Numbered from the stretch's first letter, positions 35,946 through 45,440 are shown. The stretch is 64,000 bases of DNA from an uncultured Chloroflexota bacterium (GCA_902805635.1 CADCTC010000293.1:1-64000), one strand, 5' to 3'. Numbers and translations: made by a program. Notes: generated by a model not told the origin, from the sequence alone.

Positions 35946-36188
35946 ATGGCCGACAGCCCAACATTTGAGCGACTGCGGGACATCATCGCGGACACGCTCA
36001 AGGTAACGAAAGACAAGGTCACTATGGAGGCGTCCTTCCAGGATGACCTCAAGGCCGACTCATTGGACCTGGTGGAGCTCATCATGGCCTTTGAGGACGA
36101 ATACGGTGTGGAGATCCCAGACGAAGACGCTCAGAAGATCCGCACCGTCTCCCAGGCGCTGGAGTACGTCCAGACTCACCAGTCGTAG
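35946..36188 (+). CDS. acpP: Acyl carrier protein
   Basis: 80 residues, acidic, four-helix pattern. The phosphopantetheine attachment site is Ser39 in [13 protein letters not shown]. It carries growing acyl chains in fatty acid synthesis; GGGGAGC precedes the ATG. It stands alone, with no fab genes beside it, and is followed by a strong terminator. Confidence 0.98.
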   Translation: MADSPTFERLRDIIADTLKVTKDKVTMEASFQDDLKADSLDLVELIMAFEDEYGVEIPDEDAQKIRTVSQALEYVQTHQS

Positions 36189-36200
36189 CTCCTCGCTAGA

Positions 36201-36220
36201 GATACGGGCGGGGGCGTATC
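36201..36220. repeat. Small hairpin after acpP
   Basis: GATACG (36201-36206) pairs with CGTATC (36215-36220), 8-nt loop. May add to termination. Confidence 0.45.
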
Positions 36221-36242
36221 CCCGTTTCCGTCAGGCACATTG

Positions 36243-36276
36243 GGCCCTTCGCCGTACGGCGGGGGGCCTTCTTCTT
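36243..36276 (+). terminator. Rho-independent terminator of acpP
   Basis: About 11-bp stem of GGCCCTTCGCC with GGCGGGGGGCC (36243-36268, two G-U pairs), then TTCTTCTT (36269-36276), which also covers the end of the convergent reductase gene. Confidence 0.82.
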
Positions 36277-37240
36277 AGGAGGCAGCCGCCACCCGCTGTC
36301 GCCAGTAATCGAGCAGGTCGACCAGAGTCCGCTCTAGCGGCATCTGCGGTTCCCAACCGGTGTGCTGGTGCAGCCTGGTAGCGTCGCAGACCAGGGTAGG
36401 CACATCGAGTGGCCGCAGGAGCGCCGGGTCTTCCTTCACCTGCACGGGGACGCGGCTCAGCCCCAGCAGCATGCCCAGCAGCTCCTCGATCCGCCGCCCG
36501 ATGCCGCAGCCGACGTTGTAGACCTCCCCCGGCTGTCCCTTGGTTGCCGCCAGGAAGTACGCGCGCACGACGTCACGCACGTCAGTAAAGTCGCGCACCG
36601 CAGTCAGGTTGCCCACGGTCATGACCGGCTCTCGCGTGCCTGACTCGATCTCCGCGATCTGGCGTGCGAAGCGGCTGGCCACGAAGTCGTCGCTCTGGCG
36701 CGGTCCGGTGTGGTTGAAGGCGCGCACGCGCACCGCCTGCAGTCTATGCGAGACGGCGTACTGGTAGCCGAACAGGTCCTGCGCCACCTTGCTCACCGCG
36801 TACGGATCGGTGGGGCGCAGCTGCGCGCTCTCATTGATCGGGTTCTCTTCCGGCCGCACCAGGCCGTACTCGTAGGCGGAGCCCACCACCAGCACGCGCG
36901 CCTGCGGACGGTGGCGCAACACCGCCTGGATGACGTTGAGCTGGCCGGCGGCGTTGTCCATCAGCGTGCCGGCCGGATCGCCGAACGCCAGCGCTACCGA
37001 CGCCTGCCCCGCCAAGTTGAGCACAACGTCCGGTGCTGCCTGCGCTATGGCGGCATGCACGGCGACGGCGTCACGCACGTCTCCTGGCAGAAACTGGCAG
37101 CGGGCAGTCAGGTGGGCGGCATGCCCTAGGCGCGCTGGGTCGCGCACCAAGCCCACAACATCCACGCCCGACCGGGCCAGGCAGTATTCCGCCAGGTGGC
37201 TGCCGGCGAACCCGCTGATGCCGGTGATGAGGACGCGCAT
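36275..37240 (-). CDS. GDP-6-deoxy-D-mannose reductase-like SDR
   Basis: 321 residues, ATG start. Rossmann motif GISGFAGSH, SAYEYG, YAVSKVAQDLFGYQ (YxxxK) and the FNHTGPRQSDDFVASRFARQIAEIE stretch typical of GDP-4-keto-6-deoxymannose reductase (Rmd) and GDP-mannose 4,6-dehydratase relatives; VGNLTAVRDFTDVRDVVRAY also fits. This enzyme would make GDP-D-rhamnose for surface glycans. The dehydratase partner (gmd) is not adjacent. It is the last gene of the minus-strand run, 88 bp after metK, separated by a long inverted repeat. Confidence 0.85.
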   Translation of the reverse strand: MRVLITGISGFAGSHLAEYCLARSGVDVVGLVRDPARLGHAAHLTARCQFLPGDVRDAVAVHAAIAQAAPDVVLNLAGQASVALAFGDPAGTLMDNAAGQLNVIQAVLRHRPQARVLVVGSAYEYGLVRPEENPINESAQLRPTDPYAVSKVAQDLFGYQYAVSHRLQAVRVRAFNHTGPRQSDDFVASRFARQIAEIESGTREPVMTVGNLTAVRDFTDVRDVVRAYFLAATKGQPGEVYNVGCGIGRRIEELLGMLLGLSRVPVQVKEDPALLRPLDVPTLVCDATRLHQHTGWEPQMPLERTLVDLLDYWRQRVAAAS

Positions 37241-37244
37241 ATCA

Positions 37245-37324
37245 GGACTGAGAGGCGAGGACTGAGGACTGAGTGTAGCCGTCTTGGCGCCCGAACTCAG
37301 ACCTCAGTCCTCGCCCCTCAGTCC
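37245..37324. repeat. 30-bp inverted repeat between metK and the reductase gene
   Basis: Arms 37245-37274 (built from GGACTGAG units) and 37295-37324 match at 28 of 30 positions with a 20-nt centre. It would form a very stable hairpin in the mRNA. No T-tract follows, so attenuation, RNA processing or a mobile-element remnant are all possible. Confidence 0.85.
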
Positions 37325-37328
37325 TCCC

Positions 37329-38585
37329 TTACGCTCCCGCGCCGACGAGCTCGCGCTGCGGGACCAGGCCGGCGGCGGCGCGCAGGGCAGCCGCCTTGTC
37401 GGTGACTTCCCACGGCGCGTCGATGTCGGTGCGGCCGAAGTGGCCGTAGGCGGCGGTCTTCTCGTAGATCGGCCGGCGCAGGCGCAGGTCGCGGATGATC
37501 GCGCCGGGCCGCAGGTCGAAGTGCTCGTCGATCAGCTTGACGATCAGCTCTTCGTCCACCTTGGCGGTGCCAAACGTCTCGCAGGAGATGGAGATAGGCT
37601 TGGCCACGCCGATGGCGTACGCCAGCTGCACCTCGAAGCGGTCGGCCAGGCCAGCGGCGACGACGTTCTTGGCGACGTAGCGCGCGGCGTAGGCGGCCGA
37701 GCGGTCCACCTTCGTCGGATCCTTGCCGGAGAAGGCGCCGCCGCCATGGCGCGCCACGCCGCCGTAAGTGTCCACGATGATCTTGCGCCCTGTCAGACCC
37801 GAGTCGCCGCGCGGGCCGCCGATCACGAAGTTGCCGGTGGGGTTGACGAAGATGCGGGTCTGGGCGTCCAGCAGGTTGGCGGGCACCACCTCGCGAATGA
37901 TGGCGTTCTCCACGTCGCGCCGGATCTGCTCCTGGGTCACATCCGGGTCGTGCTGGGTGGAGATGACCACCGTGTCCACGCGCACCGGCTTGCCGTGCGC
38001 GTACTCCACCGTCACCTGGCTCTTGCCGTCCGGGCGCAGGTACGAGAGCTGCCCGCTGCGGCGCGCTTCGGCGAGCGCCCGGCAGAGGTCCTGCGCCAGC
38101 GCGATCGTTAGGGGCATCAGCGACTCGGTCTCGTTGCACGCGAAACCGATCATCATGCCCTGGTCGCCAGCGCCGATCCCTTCCACCTCGGCATCCGACA
38201 TCTCGCCCAGCTTCTCTTCCAGCGCGTGGTCCACACCCATGGCGATGTCCTCGCTCTGGCGGCCGAGCTTGACGTCGATCTCGCAATCGGGTGACGCGCC
38301 CAGCTCGCTGTCGGTGTACCCGATGCGGCGCAGCACGCCGCGCACCAGCTCCTGCACCACGTCTACCGGCGGCAGCGGCGACACCTCGCCGTAGACGGCG
38401 ACCCAGTCACCCTCGCGGTTGGACTTGGCAGACGCCTCACAGGCGACGCGGGCGCGCGGGTTCTGGCTGATGCACCAGTCCAGCACCGCGTCCGAGATCT
38501 GGTCGCAGACCTTGTCCGGGTGCCCTTCGGTCACGGACTCGGAGGTGAAGAGCAGCCGCGGGCTGCGCATGAATGTCGTGGTCAC
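37329..38585 (-). CDS. metK: S-adenosylmethionine synthetase MetK
   Basis: Makes SAM from methionine and ATP. 418 residues. [70 protein letters not shown] and [19 protein letters not shown] cover all conserved metal and nucleotide sites. Start GTG 38585; a second start, ATG 38570, is possible. It sits 15 bp after the pfkB gene and shares the operon with genes that recycle methylthioadenosine, a SAM by-product. Confidence 0.97.
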   Translation of the reverse strand: MTTTFMRSPRLLFTSESVTEGHPDKVCDQISDAVLDWCISQNPRARVACEASAKSNREGDWVAVYGEVSPLPPVDVVQELVRGVLRRIGYTDSELGASPDCEIDVKLGRQSEDIAMGVDHALEEKLGEMSDAEVEGIGAGDQGMMIGFACNETESLMPLTIALAQDLCRALAEARRSGQLSYLRPDGKSQVTVEYAHGKPVRVDTVVISTQHDPDVTQEQIRRDVENAIIREVVPANLLDAQTRIFVNPTGNFVIGGPRGDSGLTGRKIIVDTYGGVARHGGGAFSGKDPTKVDRSAAYAARYVAKNVVAAGLADRFEVQLAYAIGVAKPISISCETFGTAKVDEELIVKLIDEHFDLRPGAIIRDLRLRRPIYEKTAAYGHFGRTDIDAPWEVTDKAAALRAAAGLVPQRELVGAGA

Positions 38586-38600
38586 GGTCGAATCTCCGTC

Positions 38601-39527
38601 CTATACTTCGTCAAAGTAGGTGAGCTCGCGGAAGTCGCGGTACCGCTGGCGCAGCTCGTCGCCGGTGAGGGTGGCCAGCCGGCGCACGCTGAAATCTTCC
38701 ACGGTGAACGATGCCACCGCGCTGCCGAAGACCAGCGCGCGGCGCAAGTGTGCCATAGACATGTCCCCCGCACCGGCGAGGTAGCCCAGGAACCCACCCG
38801 CGAACGAGTCGCCCGCACCGGTGGGGTCCTTCACGTCTTCGAGCGGGTAGGCCGGGCAGTAGAAGAACTGGTCGCGGCCCTCCTGCTCGTTCCGCTGGAA
38901 GAGCACCGCGCCGTACTCTCCCTTCTTGATGATGAGCGTCTTGGGCCCCAACGCGATGATCTGGCGCGCACCCTTGAGCAGGTTGGAGGTGTCGGCGTAC
39001 TGGCGCACCTCCTCTTCGTTCATCATCACGATGTCCACGCGCCGGATCACGTCGGTCAGCGCCTCGCGCGCGCTGCTGATCCAGAAGTTCATCGAATCAA
39101 GCATGGTGAGCTTCGCCCCCCGGCTCTGCTCTAGCACGCGTAGCTGGAGCACCGGATCCACGTTGGCCAGGAAGACGTACTCGGCGTCGCGGTAGCTCTC
39201 TGGCAGCTTGGGATTGAACTCGGCCAGCACGTTGAGCTGCGTGTCCAGCGTGTCGCGCTGGTTCATGTCGAAGTGATAGCGACCGGACCAGCGGAAGCAG
39301 CGTCCCGGCAGCGTCTCCAGCCCCTCTATGTCCGCCTTCTGCGCCAGGAGGGTGCGGTGCTCCTGTGGAAAATCTTCGCCAACCACGCTGACCAGCTGCA
39401 CCGGCGCGTGCAGCGAGGCCGCCGCCGCGAAGTACGCCGCCGACCCACCCAGCGCCTCGTCCACCCGCCCAAACGGCGTCTCCACCGTATCGAGACCGAC
39501 CGTCCCGACACACAAGATAGGGGCCAT
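38601..39527 (-). CDS. PfkB-family carbohydrate/nucleoside kinase
   Basis: 308 residues. The PfkB signatures GGSAAYFAAAASL near the N-terminus and DPTGAGDSFAGGFL (catalytic Asp in GAGD) near the C-terminus are intact, as is MMNEEEVRQY. Members include ribokinase, adenosine kinase and sugar kinases; the substrate is not clear. Its ATG directly follows the mtnP TAA, and it sits inside an apt-mtnA-mtnP-metK operon, so a role in salvage of ribose-type or nucleoside by-products of SAM use is a good guess. Confidence 0.9.
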   Translation of the reverse strand: MAPILCVGTVGLDTVETPFGRVDEALGGSAAYFAAAASLHAPVQLVSVVGEDFPQEHRTLLAQKADIEGLETLPGRCFRWSGRYHFDMNQRDTLDTQLNVLAEFNPKLPESYRDAEYVFLANVDPVLQLRVLEQSRGAKLTMLDSMNFWISSAREALTDVIRRVDIVMMNEEEVRQYADTSNLLKGARQIIALGPKTLIIKKGEYGAVLFQRNEQEGRDQFFYCPAYPLEDVKDPTGAGDSFAGGFLGYLAGAGDMSMAHLRRALVFGSAVASFTVEDFSVRRLATLTGDELRQRYRDFRELTYFDEV

Positions 39528-40409
39528 TTACTCTCCCAGATACTTCCGAACCAGTATGCCCAAACGTGCCTTTGCCTGCGGCGGGATCAGGTCGCGCTGG
39601 GTGAGGATGGCGTTCTCAAGTGCCGAGGCGCACGGACACGCGCGCTCACCCCCCGCTTCACCCACATGCGGCAGCGCCTCGCGGATGATCTGCTTGCCCG
39701 TCTCAACATTCTGCAGCAGCGTCTTGATCACCATCTCCACGGTCACGTCCTCTTCGGTTTCATGCCAGCAGTCGTAGTCGGTGACGAAGGCGAGCGTGGC
39801 GTAGCAGATCTCCGCCTCGCGGGCCAGCTTCGCCTCCGGCAGCGCGGTCATTCCGATCACGTCCACACCCCACTGCCGGTAGATGCGGGACTCGGCGCGA
39901 GTAGAGAACTGTGGACCTTCCATGCAGATGTAGGTGCCACCGCTGTGGACGCGCGCGCCTGCCCGCGTGGCGGCCTGGAACAGTATCTGGCCCAGGTCGG
40001 CGCAGAACGGGTCCGCGAACGACACGTGCGCCACGATGCCGCCGTCGAAGAATGTGCTTACACGCGCCTTCGTCCGGTCGAACAGCTGGTTGGGGATCAC
40101 CACGTCCAGCGGCGCGATCTCCTCTTTCATGCTGCCGCAGGCGCTGACCGAGACGATGTACTCCACACCCAACTGCTTGAGCGCGTAGATGTTGGCCCGC
40201 GCCGGCAGCTCAGTGGGCGAGATGCGGTGGCCGCGCCCGTGGCGTGGCAGGAAGGCCACCGGCCGCCCTGCCAGCCGCCCCGTGACGATGGCGTCGCTAG
40301 GTTGCCCAAACGGCGTCTCCACCCATTCCTCGCGACGCTCCTCCAGATCAGGGAAGTCATAGAACCCGCTGCCGCCGATGACGGCGATGCGTGCCTCTTG
40401 TTTGGTCAA
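39528..40409 (-). CDS. mtnP: S-methyl-5'-thioadenosine phosphorylase MtnP
   Basis: Splits methylthioadenosine with phosphate into adenine and methylthioribose-1-phosphate. 293 residues. [48 protein letters not shown] and [19 protein letters not shown] identify the MTAP/PNP-2 family. The TTG start overlaps the mtnA TGA, with GGAG 8 bases upstream. Adenine produced here feeds apt, two genes upstream. Confidence 0.95.
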   Translation of the reverse strand: MTKQEARIAVIGGSGFYDFPDLEERREEWVETPFGQPSDAIVTGRLAGRPVAFLPRHGRGHRISPTELPARANIYALKQLGVEYIVSVSACGSMKEEIAPLDVVIPNQLFDRTKARVSTFFDGGIVAHVSFADPFCADLGQILFQAATRAGARVHSGGTYICMEGPQFSTRAESRIYRQWGVDVIGMTALPEAKLAREAEICYATLAFVTDYDCWHETEEDVTVEMVIKTLLQNVETGKQIIREALPHVGEAGGERACPCASALENAILTQRDLIPPQAKARLGILVRKYLGE

Positions 40410-41494
40410 CGTGATGCTCCGTGAACTCCCTCTCCCGCCAGGAGAGTCTTTCCCCGCGCGACCTCGACAGCCTCCCTGAGACTCTCAACATACGGCGGGC
40501 CATGGACGCCTTCTTCGGTGATGATGGCGGTGACGTAGCGGTGCGGCGTCACGTCGAAGGCAGGGTGCGCCGCGCGCATCCCGAGTGGCGCCATCTGCTG
40601 TCCGCGCAACTGCGTCACCTCAGTGTGGTCGCGCTCCTCGATCGGGATCAGGTCACCAGAGGCGAGCGCCAGATCGACGGTCGACGTCGGCGCCGCGACG
40701 TAGAAAGGGATGCTGTGTTCCCTGGCCAGGATGGCCAGGCCATACGTGCCAATCTTGTTCGCCACGTCACCATTGGCGGCGATGCGATCGGCGCCGACGA
40801 TGATCTTCTGCACTCGCCCGCGGCCCATGAAGTGGGCCGCCATGTTGTCGGTGATGAGCGTGCAGTCGATGCCGGCCTTGAGCAGCTCCCAGGCGGTCAG
40901 GCGGGAACCCTGGAGGAACGGCCGTGTCTCGTCCACCCAGACATGGAAGCGCGTGCCCCGCTCGTGCGCCGCGCGCAGCGGCGCGAGGGCGGTGCCGTAG
41001 CTCACCGCCGCGAGCCCGCCTGCATTGCAGTGGGTCAGCACGCCGTCTCCCTCCGCGAACAGCGCCGCGCCGTGCGCCCCAATGGCGCGCGAGCACGCCT
41101 CGTCTTCCACCGCGATACGCTGCGCCTCGTCCACCAGCGCGGCGCGCACCTCGTGTGGCGCGCTGCCGGCTACCCGAAGCGCCGCGCTGCGCATGCGCTC
41201 GATGGCCCAGAAGAGATTGACCGCCGTCGGTCGCGTCTTGGCGAGGGCGCCGCACGCCTCCTGGATGGTGGCGTTAAGCGTATCGTCGGGCGCGCGGACC
41301 GCCGCCAGCGCCTCGCCCATCGCGGCGGTGACGCCGATGGCCGGCGCACCGCGCACCTGCATGCTGCGGATGGCGTGCGCCACCTCCGTGTAGTCGCGGC
41401 AACGCACCACCTCTTCCTCCAGCGGCAACCGAGTCTGGTCGATCAGCCAGACTTCGGCGCCGCCGGGTGTGTCGTGCCACTCAACGGTCTTCAT
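40406..41494 (-). CDS. mtnA: S-methyl-5-thioribose-1-phosphate isomerase MtnA
   Basis: Converts methylthioribose-1-phosphate to methylthioribulose-1-phosphate. 362 residues. [16 protein letters not shown], catalytic Cys in [27 protein letters not shown] and catalytic Asp in [20 protein letters not shown] are intact. An eIF2B-related regulatory subunit is a theoretical alternative, but these motifs and the context favour MtnA. Its ATG shares a base with the apt TGA. Confidence 0.96.
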   Translation of the reverse strand: MKTVEWHDTPGGAEVWLIDQTRLPLEEEVVRCRDYTEVAHAIRSMQVRGAPAIGVTAAMGEALAAVRAPDDTLNATIQEACGALAKTRPTAVNLFWAIERMRSAALRVAGSAPHEVRAALVDEAQRIAVEDEACSRAIGAHGAALFAEGDGVLTHCNAGGLAAVSYGTALAPLRAAHERGTRFHVWVDETRPFLQGSRLTAWELLKAGIDCTLITDNMAAHFMGRGRVQKIIVGADRIAANGDVANKIGTYGLAILAREHSIPFYVAAPTSTVDLALASGDLIPIEERDHTEVTQLRGQQMAPLGMRAAHPAFDVTPHRYVTAIITEEGVHGPPYVESLREAVEVARGKTLLAGEGVHGASR

Positions 41495-42039
41495 CAGTAG
41501 GAGAGCAGCGAGTGCAGCTCATACCCACCCAGGCGATCTCGCCCGTGCAGGAATGAAAGCTCCACCACCACTGCGATGCCCATCACTGTGCCGCCCAGCT
41601 GCTCTACCAGCGTCACCGTGGCGGCGGCCGATCCACCGGTGGCCAGCACGTCGTCCACAATAAGCACGCGCTGGCCCGGTTTGATCGCGTCGCGGTGTAC
41701 TTCCAGCACGTTGGAGCCATACTCCAGCGAGTATTCAGTCCGGATCACGTCGGCCGGCAGCTTTCCGGGCTTACGCACGGGGACAAAGCCGGCACCGAGC
41801 TCGTAGGCCAGTGGGCAGGCGAAGATGAACCCGCGCGACTCCACGCCAACCACGCAGTCGATCTGCATGCCGCGGTAGTGAGAGACCAGACCCTCGATCA
41901 CCTGCCGGAAGGCCGGGCCGTCCTTGATGAGGGTGGTGATGTCTTTGAACAGGATGCCCTTCTGCGGGAAGTCCTGCACGTCTCGGATGAGGGCTCCCCA
42001 CGCAGCCGAGGCTTCTGGTGATGTCGGTGTGGTCGCCAT
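41494..42039 (-). CDS. apt: Adenine phosphoribosyltransferase
   Basis: Converts adenine and PRPP to AMP. 181 residues. [33 protein letters not shown] and the PRPP loop [14 protein letters not shown] are present. First gene of the minus-strand operon that continues into mtnA, mtnP, pfkB and metK. It recovers the adenine that MtnP releases from methylthioadenosine. Confidence 0.97.
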   Translation of the reverse strand: MATTPTSPEASAAWGALIRDVQDFPQKGILFKDITTLIKDGPAFRQVIEGLVSHYRGMQIDCVVGVESRGFIFACPLAYELGAGFVPVRKPGKLPADVIRTEYSLEYGSNVLEVHRDAIKPGQRVLIVDDVLATGGSAAATVTLVEQLGGTVMGIAVVVELSFLHGRDRLGGYELHSLLSY

Positions 42040-42100
42040 GCTAGTCCCGGCTGTCTCCCGGTTGCCGCCTGCGGACGCGGGGGCGTCGCGGCAATCCGCC

Positions 42101-42124
42101 TACAATTTGGCTGGCGTACGCCAG
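42101..42124 (+). promoter_or_regulatory. -10 box followed by a perfect 14-nt palindrome
   Basis: TACAAT (42101-42106) and CTGGCGTACGCCAG (42111-42124), which covers the expected transcription start and ends one base before the ATG of the thioredoxin-like gene. It may be an operator or a 5' mRNA hairpin. No good -35 is visible. Confidence 0.5.
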
Positions 42125-42125
42125 C

Positions 42126-43094
42126 ATGAGGTCCGGATTGTTCCACACCTACCCTAGTCGCTCTGAAACCCGCATCGAGGGCCGTTCTCGCAGAGGTACA
42201 CGCAGGACGCTGCTGAGCTCCCTTGGCGCCGGCAGCGCAGCAGCGTTGCTGGCGGCGTGCGGCGGCGCCCCTTCCGGGGGCCAGATCACAGACCGTGGCA
42301 GCACCGCGGGCTCCGCGAACGGGCTGCTGGTGCAGCCGGTGATCCCCGGCACCGACACCGCGGTGGGACGCAACCGCTTCGCGCTGGCCATTCTGCAGGT
42401 AGGCAAGGGCGGCGCGCTGCCCGCGCCGCTGGCGGAGGCCGACCTGAGTCTGCGTTTCTTCCATCCCATCGAGCCGCAGCCGGTTGCCAAAGGGGAGGCC
42501 AAGCCGGAGTTCCGCTACGTCACCGACAAGACCAAGGGGCTCTACATCGCGCAGGTGCAGTTCGACCAGCCGGGCGCCTGGGGCGTGGAGGTGAGCGGAA
42601 CGGCGGCGGGACAGCCGCTGGCGACAGCGCGCGTCCAGTTCCAGGTGAAGCCCAGGGCGGAGACGCCGGCGATCGGCGCCCCTGCGCCGCGCAGCCGCAA
42701 CCTGACCCGCCACGACGTAGACGACATCAAGAAGATCGACTCGGGCGCCACGCCGAACGACATGCACGAGGTCTCCATCGCGCAGGCGCTGGAGCTCAAG
42801 AAGCCGCTGGTCGTGCTGTTCGCCTCGCCCGGCTTCTGCGCCACACAGACGTGCGCGCCGCAGTTGGGCGAAGTGCAAAAGCTCAAGACCAAGTACGGCG
42901 ACCGCGCCAGCTTCGTGCACGTGGAGATCTTCAAGGACACCACGACGCGTGCCCCGTACGAGGCGGTGGTCGAGTGGGGTCTGACCAGCGAGCCGTGGAC
43001 CTTCCTGGTGGACAAGGAAGGCAAGATCGCGGAGAAGTACGAGGGCCCGGCGCCCATCGAGGAGATGGAAGCGGCGCTGGCGAAGCTGGTTTAG
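42126..43094 (+). CDS. Thioredoxin-like lipoprotein
   Basis: 322 residues. Tat-like RRGTRRTLLSS and lipobox LLAAC (Cys45) suggest export as a surface lipoprotein. A beta-sandwich region (LQVGKGGALPAPLAEADLSLRFF; GAWGVEVSGTAAG) precedes a thioredoxin-like domain PLVVLFASPGFCATQTCAPQL, with Cys238 and Cys243 spaced CxxxxC rather than CxxC, and later EPWTFLVDKEGKI. It resembles SCO/TlpA-type copper or redox chaperones, but the spacing is atypical. A palindrome lies just before the ATG. Its end overlaps the convergent next gene by 4 bp. Confidence 0.8.
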   Translation: MRSGLFHTYPSRSETRIEGRSRRGTRRTLLSSLGAGSAAALLAACGGAPSGGQITDRGSTAGSANGLLVQPVIPGTDTAVGRNRFALAILQVGKGGALPAPLAEADLSLRFFHPIEPQPVAKGEAKPEFRYVTDKTKGLYIAQVQFDQPGAWGVEVSGTAAGQPLATARVQFQVKPRAETPAIGAPAPRSRNLTRHDVDDIKKIDSGATPNDMHEVSIAQALELKKPLVVLFASPGFCATQTCAPQLGEVQKLKTKYGDRASFVHVEIFKDTTTRAPYEAVVEWGLTSEPWTFLVDKEGKIAEKYEGPAPIEEMEAALAKLV

Positions 43095-43420
43095 TCGCTG
43101 ATCCGGTACGCAACCAGTGCGTCGCCGGCCTTGCGGTAGTAGATCGTGACGGGGTTCGCGAAGGTCATGTGGTCGCGCAGGTGGCCCGGAGTCCATTTGG
43201 CGTCGGCGCTCGGGTCCACTAGGAAGCGCTGCTCGCGACCGTCCGAGGTGCGCAGCATGATCGCCGCAGTGTGACCAATGTCGCGCGCTTCTACGCTGGT
43301 GACGATTCCCCGTAGCTGCGGCTCGCGCATACTGCCATAGGCAAGCCAGCCCAGCACGGCAAGCAGGATGAGACCGGCCAGGATCAGCGTCAGCGCAATG
43401 GCGCAACGAGAAATCGCCAT
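43091..43420 (-). CDS. Small single-pass membrane protein
   Basis: 109 residues. One N-terminal helix (CAIALTLILAGLILLAVLGWL) and a short beta-rich domain (LRGIVTSVEARDIGHT, RFLVDPSADAKW, VTIYYRKAGDALVAYRI) that resembles an OB-fold. Its ATG directly follows the TAA of the upstream gene (TAAATG), so these two are one unit. I do not recognise the family. Confidence 0.65.
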   Translation of the reverse strand: MAISRCAIALTLILAGLILLAVLGWLAYGSMREPQLRGIVTSVEARDIGHTAAIMLRTSDGREQRFLVDPSADAKWTPGHLRDHMTFANPVTIYYRKAGDALVAYRISD

Positions 43421-43786
43421 TTAGAGTGGCTGCGCGGGTGACAAATCGGGCAGAACTGCGCCGTGGCGGACGCTGAGGCACCACCGGCGGTGGCCGGTTA
43501 TAGCGTCGGCGCGCTCCAGGAACCGCTCGCCATGGCCGGTGGGGAAGCCGCGTATCCCCGCGCGCGCCGTGTAGTACACCTGCGTCTCGTAGCGCCCGAG
43601 AAGTACGGCGGCGTCCTCCACGTACCGGGGGCCGGCGTCGTCCGGACCGTAGCGCAGGTCCACGGTACACACCAGCCACGGATGGCCTTGTGGATCGTGA
43701 ACCACCGTCTCATCCAGTGCGTCCGGGTGCTCGTCCGCGGGGGCGACCACCCCCGGCATTCCTAGCACTCGCGCCTGCTCTGCCAT
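43421..43786 (-). CDS. Hypothetical protein, 121 aa
   Basis: Starts at ATG 43786. Beta-rich sequence (ALDETVVHDPQGHPWLVCTV, RYVEDAAVLLGRYETQVYYT, WCLSVRHGAVLPDL) with no signal peptide or motif I can name. First of a two-gene unit with the small membrane protein. Weak Shine-Dalgarno. Confidence 0.6.
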   Translation of the reverse strand: MAEQARVLGMPGVVAPADEHPDALDETVVHDPQGHPWLVCTVDLRYGPDDAGPRYVEDAAVLLGRYETQVYYTARAGIRGFPTGHGERFLERADAITGHRRWCLSVRHGAVLPDLSPAQPL

Positions 43787-43895
43787 CCTGGCGTCCCGCT
43801 ATCCTGGCCCTGCTCGTTCTAGCCGTTCACGCTGCACCGAGTATATCCGCCGCGAAGTTGCACTCATTGCCGCGTAGAGATCGCAGAAACGCTCC

Positions 43896-43901
43896 TATAA
43901 T
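43896..43901 (+). promoter_or_regulatory. -10 box TATAAT for the M16 peptidase
   Basis: TATAAT 72 bases before the GTG at 43968, with no good -35 at 17 bp. It ends immediately before an in-frame TTG at 43902, which therefore cannot be the start. Confidence 0.55.
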
Positions 43902-43967
43902 TTGGCGTACCCATCTTCTGCGCCAGCGCATCTCACGCTCGCTCCGGCGCACCCCTTTGAGGCCCCC

Positions 43968-45440
43968 GTGCTCTTTCCCAAACTGAACAACACCGCGCGT
44001 CGTTTGTCCCTGGCCGTCGCCGGCCGCGCCCCAGCCATCTTGCCGGCGCTGCCGGACCCGTCCCAGGATGGCGACGCGGCGCCCGACGACGCGTGGGGGC
44101 TCTGGCGCGACGCGCAGCGCTCGGTGCTGCCTAATGGATTGCGCCTGGTGACGGCCCGTCTGCACCGATCTGGCTCGGTTGCGGTGACGGTGGGGCTGGA
44201 GGGTGGCTCGCGGTACGAGGCGGAGGCGCAGTGCGGCATCAGCCACGTGCTCGAGCATATGTGTTTCCGCGGAAGCGATCGCTGGCCGAGCAGCTTCCTG
44301 CTCACCTCATCCATCGAGGAGCTGGGCGGCACGCTGGATGGGTACACCCACCGTGAGGCAACGGCGTACTACAGCCGCTTGCCACGCGCATACGCCGGCA
44401 AGGCGTTAGAAGTGATCTTCGACATGGTGCGTCACCCGCGCCTCACGGCAGAGGACTTCGCGCTGGAGCGCGACGTTGTGCTCGAAGAGATCCACCAGGA
44501 CGAAGCGACCAGCGCTGTGGTGGCTGAAGAGGCGCTGGACGCGCTGTTGTGGCCGGGGCACCCGCTCTCGCGCGCGCCGGTGGGGACGGAGGCGGCCGTC
44601 ACGGCGCTGACGGTGGAGGACGTGCGCACCTACTGGCAACGCCACTACACGCCAGACCGGTGCATCGTGGCCGTGGCGGGTGACCTGGAACACGACGAGC
44701 TGGCCGCCACGGTGGCGCGCCTGGCGGAAGACTGGCAGGCGCAGCCACCCGTGGAGTCGGAGCTGGCGCCGGTGCCAGCGGAGCCGGCCGAGCCGGAGCT
44801 CGAATCACGCTACGCCAGCGGCCAGACCGCGTATGTCTACGCCGGGGTGCGGGGCCTGCCGTCCACCGACCCCGACCGCCCGGCGCTCGAGCTGCTCAGC
44901 TGCGCCCTCGGCGAGCTGGCGTCGTCGCGCCTGTGGGCTGACCTGCGTGACGGGCGCGGCCTGGCGTACGACGTGGGCTCCGAGGTCACATCGTACACGG
45001 ACACCGGCGGCGCACGGATGTGGGCCGGCGTGCCGCCCAAGAAGGCCGGTGAGGCGGTGGAGCGCATGATCGCGCAGGCGGAGGCGCTGCAGCAGGGGCT
45101 GCCGCTGGACGAGTTCCAGCGCGCCAAGAACTACATCGTGGGCGAGCTCACCATGGCGTGCGAGACGACCGAGGAGATGGCCCACTGGCTGCTATGGAGC
45201 GAGCTGGCGCACCGTCGCCTGATCCCGCCTGGGGCAGCGCGTGCTACCTACGAGCGTGTCGTCCCGGAAGACGTGCAGCGCGTGGCGTCGGTGTGGGCGC
45301 CGTCGCGCCTGCAGGTGGCCATCGCCGGCCCCACGCCACGGCGCGCCGCGCGCCTGCGCGCGCTGGTGAAGGGCACGCCGCTTGCAAGCAAGTCCACTAA
45401 GTCCCCGCGCCCACGCACCCGCACGCGCCGTCGGGCATAG
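43968..45440 (+). CDS. M16-family zinc metallopeptidase
   Basis: 490 residues from GTG 43968 (GAGG 5 bases upstream). The inverted zinc motif HxxEH is present as SHVLEHM (93-97), followed by YTHREATAYY and LERDVVLEEIHQDEATSA, which carries the distal Glu ligand. The C-terminal half has the R/Y-type partner domain with LRDGRGLAYDVGSEV. Single-chain M16B enzymes of this size process peptides; the substrate is unknown. No signal peptide, so cytosolic. The last ~35 residues are very basic. Confidence 0.93.
   Translation: MLFPKLNNTARRLSLAVAGRAPAILPALPDPSQDGDAAPDDAWGLWRDAQRSVLPNGLRLVTARLHRSGSVAVTVGLEGGSRYEAEAQCGISHVLEHMCFRGSDRWPSSFLLTSSIEELGGTLDGYTHREATAYYSRLPRAYAGKALEVIFDMVRHPRLTAEDFALERDVVLEEIHQDEATSAVVAEEALDALLWPGHPLSRAPVGTEAAVTALTVEDVRTYWQRHYTPDRCIVAVAGDLEHDELAATVARLAEDWQAQPPVESELAPVPAEPAEPELESRYASGQTAYVYAGVRGLPSTDPDRPALELLSCALGELASSRLWADLRDGRGLAYDVGSEVTSYTDTGGARMWAGVPPKKAGEAVERMIAQAEALQQGLPLDEFQRAKNYIVGELTMACETTEEMAHWLLWSELAHRRLIPPGAARATYERVVPEDVQRVASVWAPSRLQVAIAGPTPRRAARLRALVKGTPLASKSTKSPRPRTRTRRRA

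Noticed and set aside
38601-39527. Assigning the PfkB protein as a specific kinase such as adenosine kinase
   Set aside because: The operon context suggests a nucleoside or sugar substrate, but no substrate-specific motif decides it, so I kept the family name.
43902-43967. TTG 43902 as the start of the M16 peptidase
   Set aside because: The TTG lies directly after the TATAAT -10 box and so upstream of the transcript start. GTG 43968 has a Shine-Dalgarno.
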